DNA from: Candidatus Aerophobota bacterium
Lineage (GTDB): Bacteria; Aerophobota; Aerophobia; Aerophobales; AE-B3A
NCBI GenBank assembly: GCA_030602105.1
Contig: JAUWAK010000080.1
Span: 1-5,363 of the forward strand
Direction: 5' to 3'
Length of the DNA stretch: 5,363 bases
Below the pieces are notes generated by a model. That model was not told the DNA's origin and did no database searches. It worked only from the letters and a program-made list of their open reading frames with translations. Within the stretch, counting starts at the first letter, position 1; each line of letters opens with the position of its first letter. Of this stretch, positions 4,570 to 5,363 are shown in pieces. Made by a program: the position numbers and the translations under genes.

Positions 4570-5363
4570 CTACATTCTTGCGACTATCTCATCTGTATCT
4601 ATGTATTTACTCACTAGCTCTTTGGCCTTCTTCACTTTATCCTTATCGCTGGATCTGATTTTCACTCTTCGCTCATGCACCTTCTTGGCAGTGGTATAGG
4701 TGTCGTCCTTGGAGATGAGAACCGGGAGGGAACCACTTCTTATCAGTCCCAGGATTTTATCGTGGGGCATGAGTCCTCCGGTAAGAATCATCCCATTCAC
4801 TTCAAAATCATCTTGAATTTTGGACATATGCCCGGCCATGATGGCCAGGATAATATCCTCCCTATCTCCGGGGACAATGACCAGGCTTTTTGGACGAATA
4901 AAACTGAGAGCGTGATAGGGTTCCATAGCCGCCACCAGAATGTTAACTACTCTATTCTCCAGGCGCTCCTCCCCGTGGAGGATCTCTCCGTCGATGGCCT
5001 CCCTTATCTGCTCCATGGTGGGATAGGTGAGACATTTCCTGAAGGGAACCACCCCCAACAGCTTGATTCCCTTCCTTTCGAGGCCTTTGTTGGTGATCTC
5101 CTTTATCTTCTCATATTTCTCAGGTAGGACTTTGTTAAGGACAACCCCTATTATTTCGGTTCTCTCCTGATCAAAAAGAGCCTTGTTTATCATTATTTCA
5201 TCGATCGGTCTTCCTATTCCTCCCGTGGAGATGAGGAGGACTTTCGATCCCAGCAGTTTTGCTACCGAGGCATTAGAGAGATCAAATACCGCTCCTACTC
5301 CGGCATGACCTGTTCCTTCGATGAGCGTAAGATCCTTTTCCCGGGATACTCTTTCAAAAGCTG
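4570..5363 (-). CDS. BioD-like P-loop protein with DRTGG domain, C-terminal 263 residues
   Basis: The frame is open to the right edge of the window, so the N-terminus, including the expected Walker A P-loop, is missing. The visible part begins AFERVSREKDLTLIEGTGHA. EGTGHAGVG (15-23) corresponds to the EGxGG switch region of dethiobiotin-synthetase-like ATPases, and KVLLISTGGIGRPIDE (40-55) and IIGVVLNKV (70-78) are further strands of that fold. A DRTGG domain follows at about 117-225, with GDRED at 165-169 and LTGG at 193-196. The tail is charged and Lys-rich. This architecture matches the BioD-like N-terminal module of phosphotransacetylase (COG0857 type), here without the catalytic phosphotransacetylase domain. 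The role of such stand-alone proteins is unclear; a regulatory or nucleotide-sensing role is inference. An internal ATG at 5193 falls mid-domain and is not the start. The gene is separated from trpB2 by a promoter and terminator, so a functional link is not implied. Confidence 0.88.
   Translation of the reverse strand, partial: AFERVSREKDLTLIEGTGHAGVGAVFDLSNASVAKLLGSKVLLISTGGIGRPIDEIMINKALFDQERTEIIGVVLNKVLPEKYEKIKEITNKGLERKGIKLLGVVPFRKCLTYPTMEQIREAIDGEILHGEERLENRVVNILVAAMEPYHALSFIRPKSLVIVPGDREDIILAIMAGHMSKIQDDFEVNGMILTGGLMPHDKILGLIRSGSLPVLISKDDTYTTAKKVHERRVKIRSSDKDKVKKAKELVSKYIDTDEIVARM

Overview
The window is a piece of bacterial chromosome. All four clear protein genes and one unrecognised partial gene lie on the minus strand, so the reading order runs from high to low coordinates. 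Base composition is roughly balanced. The gene set (a TrpB2-type tryptophan synthase beta chain, an alanine-glyoxylate-type class V aminotransferase, a short SerA, and a BioD-like ATPase with a DRTGG domain) fits an anaerobic or deep-branching bacterium, probably an uncultured lineage. This is inference from gene types only. I see no rRNA, tRNA, insertion sequence, CRISPR array or phage gene.

Layout in transcription order. (1) 5363-4570: the C-terminal part of a BioD-like P-loop protein with a DRTGG domain; its N-terminus lies outside the window. (2) 4569-4200: a 370-base gene-free stretch with a perfect-consensus sigma70-type promoter (TTGACA, 16 bases, TATAAT), a leader of about 260 nt, several possible stems, a run of five GAG triplets at exact 5-nt spacing, and a strong intrinsic terminator located before the next gene. 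(3) 4199-2847: trpB2, with an ideal ribosome binding site. (4) 2846-2611: a 236-base gap with no convincing promoter. (5) 2610-1456: a class V aminotransferase. (6) 1418-405: a short SerA starting with GTG. (7) 369-1: the start of a protein I do not recognise.

How the genes fit together. SerA oxidises 3-phosphoglycerate to 3-phosphohydroxypyruvate. The adjacent aminotransferase, 37 bases upstream, could supply the phosphoserine aminotransferase step, as class V enzymes of this type do in some methanogens. TrpB2 uses serine (with indole, or possibly as a serine deaminase). The cluster therefore looks centred on serine supply and use. No phosphoserine phosphatase and no trpA are visible here.

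The least ordinary part is the trpB2 leader. A promoter followed by about 170 nt of RNA and then a terminator upstream of the coding region looks like transcription attenuation. The sensing mechanism is not one I can identify: T-box hallmarks are absent, and the GAG tract resembles only part of a TRAP site.
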